This document shows positions 36,381 to 45,646 of a DNA stretch of 64,000 bases, piece after piece. The translations under genes were made by a program, and so were the position numbers. Under the pieces are notes generated by a model that saw only the letters and a program-made list of their open reading frames with translations, did not search any database and was not told the origin of the DNA. Source of the DNA: Shimazuella alba (GTDB lineage: Bacteria; Bacillota; Bacilli; Thermoactinomycetales; Thermoactinomycetaceae); assembly GCF_009831235.1 (NCBI RefSeq), contig NZ_WUUL01000001.1:310001-374000 (forward strand), in the 5' to 3' direction. Position 1 is the stretch's first letter. Each line of letters begins with the position of its first letter.

Positions 36381-37574
36381 ATGAAAAAAACAATAAAACA
36401 ACAAAAGTCAATATTGATTATTCTTCTAAGCAATATATTCATTGCATTTCTAGGAATTGGACTTATCATTCCAGTTATGCCGTCTTTTATGAATATCATG
36501 CATTTATCAGGAAAAACCATGGGTTATCTTGTTGCTGTATTTGCAGTGTCACAACTACTTATCTCACCACTTGCAGGATATTGGGTTGATCGTTATGGTA
36601 GAAAGAAAATCATCATAATTGGTTTGTTTCTTTTTGGCGTTTCAGAACTTATCTTTGGTTTAGGCACGAATGTGTTCGTCCTTTATTTATCAAGGATTTT
36701 AGGAGGAATTAGTGCCGCTTTTATTATGCCAGGTGTTACTGCATATGTTGCAGATATTACATCCATTCAGGAACGTTCAAAAGCGATGGGCTATATTTCT
36801 GCCGCCATTAGCACTGGCTTTATTATTGGTCCTGGAGTCGGTGGCTTTATTGCAGAATACGGTATACGCATGCCCTTCTACTTTGCTGCAGCCATAGCCT
36901 TTTTAGCATGCATTACATCCATATTTATTTTAAAAGAGCCTCTAACAAAGGAAGAGCTAGCAGAAATTTCTGCTAATAAAAAACAAACAACTATTATAAG
37001 AGATTTTAAAAAATCATTTCATCCACTTTACTTTATTGCCTTTATCCTTGTATTTGTACTTGCTTTTGGATTATCAGCATATGAAACTATTTTCAGCCTA
37101 TTTTCCGATCTTAAATTTGGCTTCACACCGAAAGACATTGCAGCTATTATTACTATTAGCTCCATCTTTGGAGTTGTTGTCCAAGTATTTGTGTTTGCAA
37201 AAATGGTAGATAAACTCGGTGAAAAGAAACTGATCCAACTATGCTTAATTACAGCTGCAATATTCGCAGTGGCATCTACCTTGATCTCTAGCTTTTTAGA
37301 AGTGTTGGCAGTAGCTTGCTTCATCTTCCTCGCCTTTGATTTACTTCGTCCGGCATTGACAACATTTTTATCAAAAGATGCTGGGAAAGAGCAGGGATTT
37401 GTTGCTGGAATGAATTCAACCTATACCAGTTTAGGCAATATTGTAGGGCCTGCAATAGGCGGAATACTATTTGACGTAAACATTCACTATCCTTATCTTT
37501 TCGCTGCTGTCATTCTAGTCATAGGTCTTGGTATTACGTTCATGTGGAAAGAAAAACCATTGGGGAATGCTTAG
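36381..37574 (+). CDS. MFS multidrug efflux transporter (Bmr/NorA-like)
   Basis: A 397-residue twelve-helix antiporter of the DHA1 group. Motif A is AGYWVDRYGRKK (about 65-76), and the antiporter motif C is GFIIGPGVGGFIAEYG in TM5. It exports amphipathic drugs in exchange for protons. It is co-transcribed with the TetR gene upstream and closed by two successive hairpins (37598-37629 and 37654-37684). Confidence 0.9.
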   Translation: MKKTIKQQKSILIILLSNIFIAFLGIGLIIPVMPSFMNIMHLSGKTMGYLVAVFAVSQLLISPLAGYWVDRYGRKKIIIIGLFLFGVSELIFGLGTNVFVLYLSRILGGISAAFIMPGVTAYVADITSIQERSKAMGYISAAISTGFIIGPGVGGFIAEYGIRMPFYFAAAIAFLACITSIFILKEPLTKEELAEISANKKQTTIIRDFKKSFHPLYFIAFILVFVLAFGLSAYETIFSLFSDLKFGFTPKDIAAIITISSIFGVVVQVFVFAKMVDKLGEKKLIQLCLITAAIFAVASTLISSFLEVLAVACFIFLAFDLLRPALTTFLSKDAGKEQGFVAGMNSTYTSLGNIVGPAIGGILFDVNIHYPYLFAAVILVIGLGITFMWKEKPLGNA

Positions 37575-37597
37575 CGAAATAAATAGAAAAGTATAGT

Positions 37598-37684
37598 ACA
37601 CCTTTCGAACAATCCAATACGAAAGGTGTTTCTAGTTGAGCAGAAATTATTTTAAAAAACGTTCCTTGTGGATGAACGTTTTTT
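37598..37684 (+). terminator. Tandem terminators after the efflux gene
   Basis: The first stem ACACCTTTCG / CGAAAGGTGT (37598-37607, 37620-37629) has a short T-run. The second stem AAAAAACGTTC / GAACGTTTTTT (37654-37664, 37674-37684) ends in T8. Confidence 0.8.
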
Positions 37685-37757
37685 TTAGCCTTCTATATAG
37701 TGATCTGACTCTTCATTGTTAGCCATTTGTAATAATTGCGCTGTTAAAATTACGACA

Positions 37758-38125
37758 TTACTCACCTCTTTCCTTCTGTCTTAAAATCTCAAGCTGCTTC
37801 ATTGCATATATGTTCCCTTTTTCAACTGCTTTTTTAACAGTCGCTCCCCTTCAGTTGTATTTTCAGGTAAAAAACACCCATTCAGATAATGATAGCTAAG
37901 TATCACTATGGCCCCCATGTTTCCTGCATCTGCTGATTTCTTTAACCATTTCTCTCCTTTCTCTGTATTTTGAGATAATACATTGGCGGTTAAATACGCA
38001 TGACCTAATTGTGTCAGAGTCTCTAAATTTTCAAAATTAGCCGCTTTTTATAGCCATGCCTCTCCTTCTTTTATATTCTGGGGTAAGACAAAACGATATC
38101 CATTTAAAAGAAGCAATAGGAGGAA
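37758..38125 (-). pseudogene. Sel1-repeat protein, broken
   Basis: On the minus strand the sequence reads NIKEGEAWL, a stop, then KAANFENLETLTQLGHAYL, EKGEKWLKKSADAGNMGA, LNGCFLPENTTEGERLL, then a frameshift and KAVEKGNIYAMKQLE to the stop at 37758. The spacing of EGExWLxKAAxxGNxxAxxxLGxxYL units is that of Sel1-like repeats, which form protein-binding solenoids. One in-frame stop and one frameshift disrupt it, and the N-terminus is missing. Confidence 0.7.
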
Positions 38126-38576
38126 ATGCTGAATCTCGGTCGAGCTTAATTGAATGGTAAAATTGGGAAATCAGATCCGGGAAATGACGGTGAGACCATA
38201 ATCCAGAAAATACAAATATTAAAATCCAGGGAAATTAGCATGGGACTTTTCTGTATCGTTGTAAATCCTTATTCTCCTACGTCTCTTTTCGCCATCTCCA
38301 TCATTTGGAAATTAGCAAATATCTCAAATCCTTTCTTGGCGAACCTTCACTTCTTAAGGTTAATTTGATGTGACACAACTCCCTCACACCTATAAATCCT
38401 CAAAGAAATGAGACTCTTCTAACCACCGCTTCTTGTAGAAAACAACAAGTATTTCGTTCGTTAATCGCCTATTTTCAGGGAATGATATCACAATTACACA
38501 AACATTCCATATAAGCTTGCTATAGAACACCAACAAGTTCAATCGATATAAAAAATAATTTCGCCATTTATATACG
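38126..38576. other. Gene-poor interval with a small coding relic
   Basis: On the minus strand 38266-38219 reads IYNDTEKSHANFPGF before a stop, and a segment upstream in another frame reads FEIFANFQMMEMAKRDVG. They look like the tail of one degraded gene. A similar tail fragment is seen at 44195-44233. No intact gene is visible. Confidence 0.35.
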
Positions 38577-38606
38577 TTGATGCATATATATGTTTTAGTG
38601 TATATT
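38577..38606 (+). promoter_or_regulatory. Promoter immediately before the ArsR-type gene
   Basis: TTGATG (38577-38582), an 18-bp spacer and TATATT (38601-38606) place the transcription start at or next to the ATG codons at 38607 and 38613. No ribosome binding site precedes them, so the mRNA would be leaderless. Confidence 0.55.
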
Positions 38607-38942
38607 ATGTTCATGAGCACAATCACCATGCAATCAACCCTATTTACAATTGCCGAGCCGAATCGCTTTAACATCATTGAATTGTTAAAGAAAAAACCTC
38701 GATCGGTGAATGAATTGGTAAAAGAATTGAACATTGGTCAACCTCAAGTCTCCCGTCATTTACGTATTTTGAGCGAAGCGGGACTAGTTCGTGTGAACCG
38801 AAAGGCACAACAACGTATTTATAGTCTTGAACCCAAGCCTTTTCAGGAACTTGATGCTTGGTTTGATTCGTTCAGCCAGTTATGGGAAGAACGACTGGAT
38901 CAATTTGAATCCTACTTAAGCAACTTGGAAAGAAAGGAGTAA
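38607..38942 (+). CDS. ArsR-family transcriptional regulator
   Basis: About 110 residues with the compact ArsR winged HTH (SVNELVKELNIGQPQVSRHLRILSEAGLV, split here by the recognition helix) and a C-terminal dimer helix ending in LSNLERKE. No metal-binding Cys motif is present, so it belongs to the non-metal ArsR group commonly found ahead of SRPBCC genes. ATG 38607 or 38613 could start it. It probably regulates the SRPBCC gene 108 nt downstream. Confidence 0.85.
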   Translation: MFMSTITMQSTLFTIAEPNRFNIIELLKKKPRSVNELVKELNIGQPQVSRHLRILSEAGLVRVNRKAQQRIYSLEPKPFQELDAWFDSFSQLWEERLDQFESYLSNLERKE

Positions 38943-39050
38943 ATATGACAGCAATGAATAGCTTTGTTGACCACTATCTCTGGAACTATTGAAACATTTG
39001 ACAAGAACGGTTGGATAATCTAGAACTTTATTTAGCAGGGATGGATCGTC

Positions 39051-39548
39051 ATGAATAGTAAAAAAACCAAGATTACAAAAAACCTAAAGAATCGGGAACT
39101 GATCGTGGAACGAAACATAGCTGTATCACGTAAACTTGCCTGGCAAGGCTGGACCTTGCCAGAACATATTGAGAATTGGTGGGGCCCGAAAAACTGGTCT
39201 ACTACTGTTTATGAAATGGATGTTCGAGCTGGAGGAATTTGGCGATACCGGATAGCTCCGAACGATGGGAAAGATGAAGAAGCCCGCTGTAAAGCCACTT
39301 ATACCCAAGTTATGGAGCAATCAAAACTTGTCTATACCGATACTTTTGTAGACCGTGATTGGAATGCTGTGGAAGGCAGTGAAATGCATACATCTGTCAC
39401 TTTTGAAGATGAGAACAGAAGCACGAAACTCACGATTACTACCCAGTTTGCAAGTGTCGAGGATCTGGACAGTGCGGAAACCATCGGTATGATCGAAGGA
39501 TTCACAGATGCCTTGGATCGATTGGAAAAGTATCTTCATACCTCTTGA
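39051..39548 (+). CDS. SRPBCC / AHSA1-family protein
   Basis: A 165-residue AHSA1-like ligand-binding protein. LIVERNIAVSRKLAWQGWT, then ENWWGPKNWSTT, then MIEGFTDALDRLEKYL are the family signatures. It forms the usual ArsR-SRPBCC pair with the regulator upstream. Between the two genes (38945-39045) lies a short duplicated scrap, LDNLELYLAGMDRHE, reminiscent of the ArsR tail. The ligand is unknown. Confidence 0.87.
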   Translation: MNSKKTKITKNLKNRELIVERNIAVSRKLAWQGWTLPEHIENWWGPKNWSTTVYEMDVRAGGIWRYRIAPNDGKDEEARCKATYTQVMEQSKLVYTDTFVDRDWNAVEGSEMHTSVTFEDENRSTKLTITTQFASVEDLDSAETIGMIEGFTDALDRLEKYLHTS

Positions 39549-39581
39549 TATTTTTTAATAAAACAATTGGAGGAATACAAA

Positions 39582-40374
39582 ATGCAACACGTTATTTCAA
39601 AAGATGGAACAAAGATAGCTTATGAAAAACGAGGAAAGGGTCCTGCAGTCATTCTCGTATCAGCAGCAGCAGCGGATCACCGCGATACCGTAAAATTAGC
39701 AGAGCATGTAGCTAAGCACTTTACAGTCTATAATTATGATCGCCGCGGAAGAGGAGAAAGCACAGACACAGCACCATACGCTGTGAGGCGAGAAATAGAG
39801 GACATAGAAGCGTTAATCCAAGAGTCTGGCGGTCGGTCTTACTTATTTGGAAGCTCTTCAGGCGCAGTGTTGGCTCTTGAAGCAGCAAGCCAACTGGGAA
39901 ACAAAGTAGCTAAGCTTTTTCTGTATGAACCACCCTTTATTATTAATGAAGGTCGTGTCCCTGTACCTGCTGAGTATGTAACACACTTAAATCAATTAAT
40001 CGCATCCAATCAACGAAACGAAGCGGTTGAATATTTTATGACTCAAGCAATTGGTGTGCCAAGTGAATTTGTTGAATACATGAAAGCAGATCAATCATGG
40101 AAAGTAATGGAAGGAATGGCGCATACCTTGGCATATGATGGGATGGTGATGGGGAATACGCAATCGGGTCAACCTCTTCCTACTGATCGTTGGTTTGTCC
40201 AAATCCCAACCTTTGAATAGTGAGGTTTTCTTTCATGATGCAGCCAAAGCCTTAGTTGCACTACTTCCACAAGGTAAGCATGATATCCTATCAGACCAGG
40301 ATCATTCAGCAGTTATGATGGCGCCTGCTGACTTAGCAACTGAAATTACTAAATTTTATCTATCAAAAAAATAA
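39582..40374 (+). pseudogene. Alpha/beta hydrolase, disrupted near the 3' end
   Basis: From ATG 39582 (GGAGGAATACAA upstream) 212 codons encode an alpha/beta hydrolase with YDRRGRGESTD and the nucleophile elbow LFGSSSGAV (Ser). The frame stops at 40220 after DRWFVQIPTFE. The missing end, FHDAAKALVALLPQGKHDIL and DHSAVMMAPADLA, continues in another frame to the stop at 40372-40374. A small deletion around 40205-40230 removed the strand that carries the catalytic acid, while the region near the catalytic His survives out of frame. Confidence 0.8.
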
Positions 40375-40393
40375 GATGGATATATGAGGGGAG

Positions 40394-40820
40394 ATGACAA
40401 ACGATACCGATTCCGAACATTGAGCTCAAAACCCTAAATCGATTAGTTGGAACTTGGGAAATCAGTAGAGGAGTAGAAGGTACAGTTATATATGAATGGA
40501 TGGAAGGTGGCTTCTTTTTACTTCAGCATGTCAATTTAAAGCAAAACGGTCAAGAAATAAAAGGGATTGAGATTATTGAACACTTGAAACCTTTTGGTGG
40601 AGAATCTGGCAAAGAAATTAAATCTCGATATTATGACAGTATAGGCAACACATTTGACTATGTGTATGAAATTCAATGAGATGAATTGTTTATTTGGGCA
40701 GGTGAAAAAAACTCTCCTGCCTACTTCAAAGGAAAATTTAGCCCTGATGGTAACACTAACACTGGTAAATGGGGGTATATCCAGATGGCGGCTACAAATC
40801 TAGCATGAAAGACATTAAAT
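40394..40820 (+). pseudogene. DUF1579-like protein, broken by a stop and a frameshift
   Basis: The plus strand reads KTLNRLVGTWEISRGVEG, then TVIYEWMEGGFFLLQHV, then IEIIEHLKPFGGESGKE to YVYEIQ, where a TGA stands at 40677-40679, and continues in frame with DELFIWAGEKNSPAYFKGKF. Near 40780 a frameshift moves the end (YPDGGYKSSMKDIKY) into another frame. This is a lipocalin-like DUF1579 protein of unknown function that follows the broken hydrolase. Its translation start is also unclear. Confidence 0.72.
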
Positions 40821-40942
40821 ATAGATCATACAGCCTGCAAAGGATAAATACCCGAACGGACAATATGAGCAGAAATATATTGCCCATAACAATAACCTAA
40901 AAGTATATATTTTCTTACTTCCAAGAGAAAAAGAATTCAAGT

Positions 40943-40988
40943 GATTCAAACAACCGACTACCTTTAAAGGTAGTCGGTTGTTTGAATC
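40943..40988. repeat. 46-bp perfect palindrome
   Basis: A 23-base arm (40943-40965) is followed directly by its exact complement (40966-40988), with TTTAAA at the centre. It lies 3' of the decayed DUF1579 gene and before the convergent DUF917 gene. It may act as a terminator, but no T-run follows. The remaining bases between 40821 and 41172 hold no gene. Confidence 0.85.
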
Positions 40989-41172
40989 TAAAAATATGTC
41001 TCAGCGCTCGCGGGTGGAGCGTCTTTTGTCTACTAAGGGTGGCAGACGAAAAAAATAGTGTGACTAGTGCCATAGGTGCGCAAACATCAAGCGACTTCTT
41101 AACATGTTTAAACTTAATTTATGCAAAAATTTTATTTACCTTCTATTAATAAATAAATTAGATAAGCTATTG

Positions 41173-42234
41173 TTACGTCAAGTAAGAAATCACTGGTTTT
41201 TTAATAATATCTTCAATTGGTGTTAATAGTGCTTTGTTTCGCATGGTAGAACTCAACAACAAATTAGCTTTTGGCACGGTTATCACTGTTATTGACTGCC
41301 CTTTTTCAACTGCAGCAGATACAATAGGCTTTCCTGTTTTTGCATCCATAGTCATAATAAGATCAGGGAAAGTTGCAAAACGTTCTCCATTTCTTTCTAA
41401 TGTCATATACTCATTCCAAAAAATCAACTCATATTTATCATCGATCCAAACTGAACCTACATCAAAACCGCCTATGGTTTCTAAATGAAATTCAGTTACC
41501 TTGCCAGTAGCACATACTTTGCCGCCTAATTGTGCCACCACTGCATCAATTGCTGCTTCCCCTTTATTATTAACCAATGCTTTACCGACTTCAATTGCTT
41601 GCGATATTCCTCCAGGAGCACCATGCTCTTTAGCATAGGCGACTGTTATTGGATTTCTAGCAACAGCTACTAAACCACCTGCTTCTACAGAAGCATTTCG
41701 GATTAAAGTAGCAGATTTTCCTAACGAACCAGATACACTCACTTCTACATAACGGTCATCTTTTCCACCGACTGCGCCTTGGTGTGAAATGTATTTTGGG
41801 TCATCTGACAAATTGAGCGAACCCATTGCTCCTGTTGGATGTGCTCTTCCATTACAAGGATTATCAATGACAGGAATACCAGTTACTGCGGATTGAAACC
41901 ATCCATTAACAGTTGTGCCTGCACCGTTTTCATTCGTAATAATACCGCTAATGGGCTGTTCTAGTTTTTGAGATAAAAGCTCTAATGCTCTAGCATAATA
42001 CATCGGTTTTAAATATTGCTCTTTGGCTGCAGGTGCTCCAACAAGAGAAACCGTCACGAGTAGATCATCATTTGCTAATTCGTCAATAGAGTAGAGAGTC
42101 GGCTGTCCGATTTCTAAAGAGAGACGACCGATTTGTAAGCCTTCGTCGATCCATCCCCCACCTCCTCCTCCAAGTACTGCTCCACCATATACTGCAAATT
42201 CTACCATTTCTTCATCCAATTTAATTTTAGACAA
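41173..42234 (-). CDS. DUF917 family protein
   Basis: A 353-residue protein of the DUF917 family. Its Gly-rich start VYGGAVLGGGGGGWIDEGL, the LVGAPAAKEQYLKP segment, NENGAGTTVNGW and PCNGRAHPTGAMGS are characteristic. The family is related to hydantoinase-type and S-methylthiohydantoin-like domains, and members often lie beside amino-acid or hydantoin catabolic genes. It follows the OPT-type transporter by 14 nt and forms a two-gene operon with it, so it probably acts on the imported compound. Confidence 0.85.
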   Translation of the reverse strand: MSKIKLDEEMVEFAVYGGAVLGGGGGGWIDEGLQIGRLSLEIGQPTLYSIDELANDDLLVTVSLVGAPAAKEQYLKPMYYARALELLSQKLEQPISGIITNENGAGTTVNGWFQSAVTGIPVIDNPCNGRAHPTGAMGSLNLSDDPKYISHQGAVGGKDDRYVEVSVSGSLGKSATLIRNASVEAGGLVAVARNPITVAYAKEHGAPGGISQAIEVGKALVNNKGEAAIDAVVAQLGGKVCATGKVTEFHLETIGGFDVGSVWIDDKYELIFWNEYMTLERNGERFATFPDLIMTMDAKTGKPIVSAAVEKGQSITVITVPKANLLLSSTMRNKALLTPIEDIIKKPVISYLT

Positions 42235-42248
42235 CAGATGTCACCTCG

Positions 42249-43829
42249 TTATTTTCTTAGTTTAAAGATGGAATTAAAGAAACTATACAGTGCATCTCCA
42301 GCAATGAACCCAGCTGCTAAAATACTCATTGGACCTTCGGCTTCTTTCCCTTTCCACTTTGTTACGATAAAGCGAATAACAATACCTGATAAAACTGCCC
42401 AACAAGCATTTGGTGTTGTAATTAATAAACCTGTTGCAAACATTACACCCAATTGTCTGGTTGGACCCCCAATTAGCTGGATAATTGCACCTGGTATTGC
42501 CCAAATGAGAAGTTGTTTGGCCACTTCCAAAGAAGCACCTGCTTGAATAGTAGAAGCATATACTTTATCAATTGGAGGTACTAGATTTTTGTCAAAGTAA
42601 CCTTGATAAACAAAAATCACAACAACAACAGCTACTGCAAATGCAATCATCCCTGCAATATATTGTTGTTTTCTGCCTTCTCGTTCAAATTCTTTATCTT
42701 TCCCATTTCCTCGTAAAATATAGCCCGTTTTTAAGTCATATCCCATATCAGCAAAAGCAGGTCCTGTTGCTGCACTAAATCCCGCAAGCAGAGCAAGGGC
42801 TGTGGGAGGAAATCCAATCATAATTCCCACAAGCAAAGTAATAAAAGCTACTGCGAATGCTGGAAACCAACCAGAATGCATTGCAGCAATTCCAACAATC
42901 ATTTCGTGGACGAAAGCTGCAAAGGCTGCAAAAATCATAAATCCAATTAGCATCCCAAAAGACATATGGGTGTATAGTCCAGCAGTTAAGGCAATTAGCA
43001 AGGATACTACTAAGTACGCGATAAAGCCATATCCTAATGCCCTTCTTACCTCGTTCATTGGTCTTGTCTCTGCTAATTGTTCACTTTCTTTTCCAGTATT
43101 GGATTGTTTTTTAAAAATAATAATGCATATCTGAATAAGTGCGACGATTCCTGCTCCAATCATGATTCCATGAGCAACATACTGTTCGCTGACATCGAAT
43201 TGAAACAATGATTTCGAATATTGATTCACCAATAACCCGATACCAAACATGGTTAAAGCCCAAATATTACCGATGAACGCCACACCAAAAGCAGACATAG
43301 AAAATTTAAAATATGATCCGACCAATCCAATTAATGTTCCTACACCTAATAACGCCGCTCTTTTTCCACCCTTATCTCCTGCGATAATGGACTCTGCTGT
43401 TGCAACACCAGGCGCCCATGTTTCATGAGCTGGAAAGATTCTTGAATCAAATAATTTATATAGAATAGCAGCATCAATAAACATTGCAAGGGCTGCACCA
43501 ATAAGCATCGGGATAATTAACTCTTGTGCTCCTAATACAAAAGGAATCCCAATGGGTATAAACAAACTATTTGCTGCTCCAAAAGTAGCAGAAGAAATAG
43601 ATGTCTGCATAAGATTTTGACGATGGACAGACTTGAATTTCTGGAAGATCGCAAGTGGAATTCTGGCTATCAACATGGCTACTAGACCACCAATAATAGC
43701 TGTACTTGGTGTTACTCCAAGTGTCGTTACAATTTGTAAACCAATAATAGCTCCGATAACGCTAGCGACAATATTGAGTATAAACGAGACGGGTTCAAAG
43801 ATAGATGGATGTTTCTTATGTTCTGACAC
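42249..43829 (-). CDS. OPT/YSL-family transporter
   Basis: A 526-residue membrane protein with about fourteen helices. The PAHETWAPGVATAESIIAGDKGG segment in the first half and FSAATGPAFADMGYDLKTGY in the second are typical of bacterial OPT-family oligopeptide or metallo-chelate transporters. The operon link to DUF917 suggests uptake of a peptide-like or hydantoin-like compound. The start at 43829 is preceded by AAAGGGAGG. Confidence 0.85.
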   Translation of the reverse strand: MSEHKKHPSIFEPVSFILNIVASVIGAIIGLQIVTTLGVTPSTAIIGGLVAMLIARIPLAIFQKFKSVHRQNLMQTSISSATFGAANSLFIPIGIPFVLGAQELIIPMLIGAALAMFIDAAILYKLFDSRIFPAHETWAPGVATAESIIAGDKGGKRAALLGVGTLIGLVGSYFKFSMSAFGVAFIGNIWALTMFGIGLLVNQYSKSLFQFDVSEQYVAHGIMIGAGIVALIQICIIIFKKQSNTGKESEQLAETRPMNEVRRALGYGFIAYLVVSLLIALTAGLYTHMSFGMLIGFMIFAAFAAFVHEMIVGIAAMHSGWFPAFAVAFITLLVGIMIGFPPTALALLAGFSAATGPAFADMGYDLKTGYILRGNGKDKEFEREGRKQQYIAGMIAFAVAVVVVIFVYQGYFDKNLVPPIDKVYASTIQAGASLEVAKQLLIWAIPGAIIQLIGGPTRQLGVMFATGLLITTPNACWAVLSGIVIRFIVTKWKGKEAEGPMSILAAGFIAGDALYSFFNSIFKLRK

Positions 43830-44375
43830 GCTATTTCCTCCCTTTTTCGATTAAGCTTAAATCTGTATTCACATCAGATAAGATAAATAATTATAACATT
43901 AATATTATAAACATCTAATGTAAATATTTAGTTAAACGAAATATAATCTTAATGAAAAAAGGATTTCACTTCATTTATTAACTAAATTCAAAATAGAATT
44001 TAATCCATTTTTATATTTCTATACTAAAAACAAACAACATTTCTCTCATGATTCCCTAAGTGCTTATCCATAACTCGTTGAATATTTTCCCATCCTTCAA
44101 TGAAGAGATTTGTGTTAGTCAATCGTAATCAAATGATAAATTCATAAAGAAAAGAAGAGTGATTCCGGCAGAAGCAACAGCGTGTTATGTTCAGATTTAC
44201 AACGATAAGGAAAACTCAAAACCCAACTTCCCTATAAAAAATCATAGAGAAGTTGGGTTTTTCATTACTTCATTAAAGTGTTCATTGATGGAATAACAAA
44301 AGGGTGTTCTCAATCCTACTATAACTTAGATCATCTACAACAAAAGTCACTTAACATTTTATTTAATTAGATAAA
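43830..44375. other. Intergenic interval with relic and terminator
   Basis: A stem of twelve pairs (44219-44230, 44249-44260) followed by TTTTTC is a good plus-strand terminator. Just upstream on plus the frame VIPAEATACYVQIYND, then KENSKPNFP, reads as a coding relic whose tail resembles the fragment at 38219-38266. The remaining AT-rich DNA upstream of the OPT gene holds its promoter region. Confidence 0.4.
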
Positions 44376-44714
44376 TTATTCGTTGGATAGATCGTCAATA
44401 GCTTGAACAGCAAGTTTCAATGATTTAATTCTTCTTGCTAAAAGCGTTCTTTGGGGACTACCTGCTTTTGACTTAGCATACATGTTCTCAATTGACGGAA
44501 ATAAACCAGTTAGAACATTGCGAGCTTCCGCTAAATCTTCTTGAGTATAAGGATGAGGTTTTTGATTCCAAACGTTTTCTAATATGGCTAAGCCGATGTA
44601 AACAGCTTTGAGCCGTTTTTTTACTAAGGTAGTATTTGCACCTTTCTGAGTCATCTGGGACAAGGCATTTTCGAGTTTACGGATTGTCGATTGAAAAGAT
44701 TTTATAGATTCCAA
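44376..44714 (-). CDS. Small helical protein of unknown function
   Basis: The frame from TTG 44714 gives 112 residues, all helical and basic-amphipathic (STIRKLENALSQMTQKGANT), without membrane segments. No family is recognised. The ribosome binding site AAGGGGAG lies 36 nt upstream of this TTG but only 7 nt before an ATA codon at 44741 in the same open frame, which adds IETVSSVDK. Initiation at ATA (perhaps a mutated ATG) would give 121 residues. Confidence 0.6.
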   Translation of the reverse strand: MESIKSFQSTIRKLENALSQMTQKGANTTLVKKRLKAVYIGLAILENVWNQKPHPYTQEDLAEARNVLTGLFPSIENMYAKSKAGSPQRTLLARRIKSLKLAVQAIDDLSNE

Positions 44715-44741
44715 TTTATCTACACTTGATACGGTTTCTAT

Positions 44742-45085
44742 GTTAGTGCTCCCCTTTCTTTTGTTCTATTTCTTGATATTTGAAATTTCACAAATTTAAT
44801 TTACAGTCTTTTTCCTTCTCATCTTAAGGATAATAACATAAATTCACTAGAAGAATATCATCTTAATTTGAGAAAGTGGTCTCATTAGATTCTTTAAGAC
44901 CACTTCTCAACATTGTTAAAAACGTGGGGACCGCCAAGAAAACAGACTCAACATTGTAAATTCATATATCGTGATCGTATCCATATATAAGTTGACTTGG
45001 TTTAGTGAAGCGAAAAGCTTTTGTCCTACTTAAGAAAAGAAGAATTTATCAATTGACGGATACTAATGCTAAAGAAGCAAAACTT
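44742..45085. other. Intergenic interval with one hairpin
   Basis: A twelve-pair stem with one bulge (GAGAAAGTGGTCT near 44872-44884 and AGACCACTTCTC near 44905-44916) is the only structure. No gene is visible. Confidence 0.4.
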
Positions 45086-45415
45086 TTAATGGGGGTCTCC
45101 ACCAGAAACTACTTTTAATCCAACAACCCCCACTACAATGAATAAAATAAAAACAATACGAATCCATTCTCGTGATTCACCTAAAAATAGCATACCAAAA
45201 AGTACAGTACCAATAGCACCAATTCCCGTCCAAATAGTATAAGCAGTGCCAATGGGAAGAGTTTTAAGGGACAAGGAGAGAAGGTACAAACTTATTATCA
45301 TGCAAATAATGGTAAAAATACTAGGGACTAGTTTTGTAAAACTTTGCGTATATTTCAGTCCAATTGCCCAACCCATCTCAAATAATCCTGCAATGATAAG
45401 ATATATCCAAGCCAT
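45086..45415 (-). CDS. sugE: SMR-family exporter, guanidinium exporter (Gdx/SugE) type
   Basis: A 109-residue four-helix small multidrug resistance protein. The essential Glu is E13 in LFEMGWAIGLKYT; the W16 to K21 spacing (WAIGLK) marks the SugE/Gdx subtype, which exports guanidinium, as opposed to EmrE-like pumps. Dual-topology homodimers are usual in this subtype, and only one gene is present, in agreement. I found no guanidine riboswitch in the 200 bases upstream. Confidence 0.9.
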   Translation of the reverse strand: MAWIYLIIAGLFEMGWAIGLKYTQSFTKLVPSIFTIICMIISLYLLSLSLKTLPIGTAYTIWTGIGAIGTVLFGMLFLGESREWIRIVFILFIVVGVVGLKVVSGGDPH

Positions 45416-45598
45416 TTCTATAAACTCCTAACGTTGATATTGATCAGTAAAGGCAGATAGTTGTACTTTTTAGTCGGATGAGTTACAAGCAACTACTCAT
45501 TTATTATGTCTTTCTTGCTATGATTTTTCTCTGACTAGGAGCATGAATATTTTTGCTAAAAGAGAATAACCCACCATAAAAGTAAGGATTAAAAATAC

Positions 45599-45632
45599 AG
45601 ACAAACCGACCCTTTGAAGAGCCGGTTTGTCT
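45599..45632 (-). terminator. Terminator after the aminotransferase gene
   Basis: Stem AGACAAACCG / CGGTTTGTCT (45599-45608, 45623-45632) between the SMR and aminotransferase genes, with a short T-run on minus. Confidence 0.7.
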
Positions 45633-45646
45633 TTCTATTGGATATT

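Noticed and set aside
40677-40679. TGA read as tryptophan or selenocysteine in the DUF1579-like gene
   Set aside because: A frameshift further on also breaks the gene, and neighbouring intact genes show no sign of recoding, so this is ordinary decay.
45416-45600. Guanidine riboswitch ahead of the SugE-type gene
   Set aside because: Neither the guanidine-I core nor paired ACGR-loop hairpins could be recognised in the upstream DNA.
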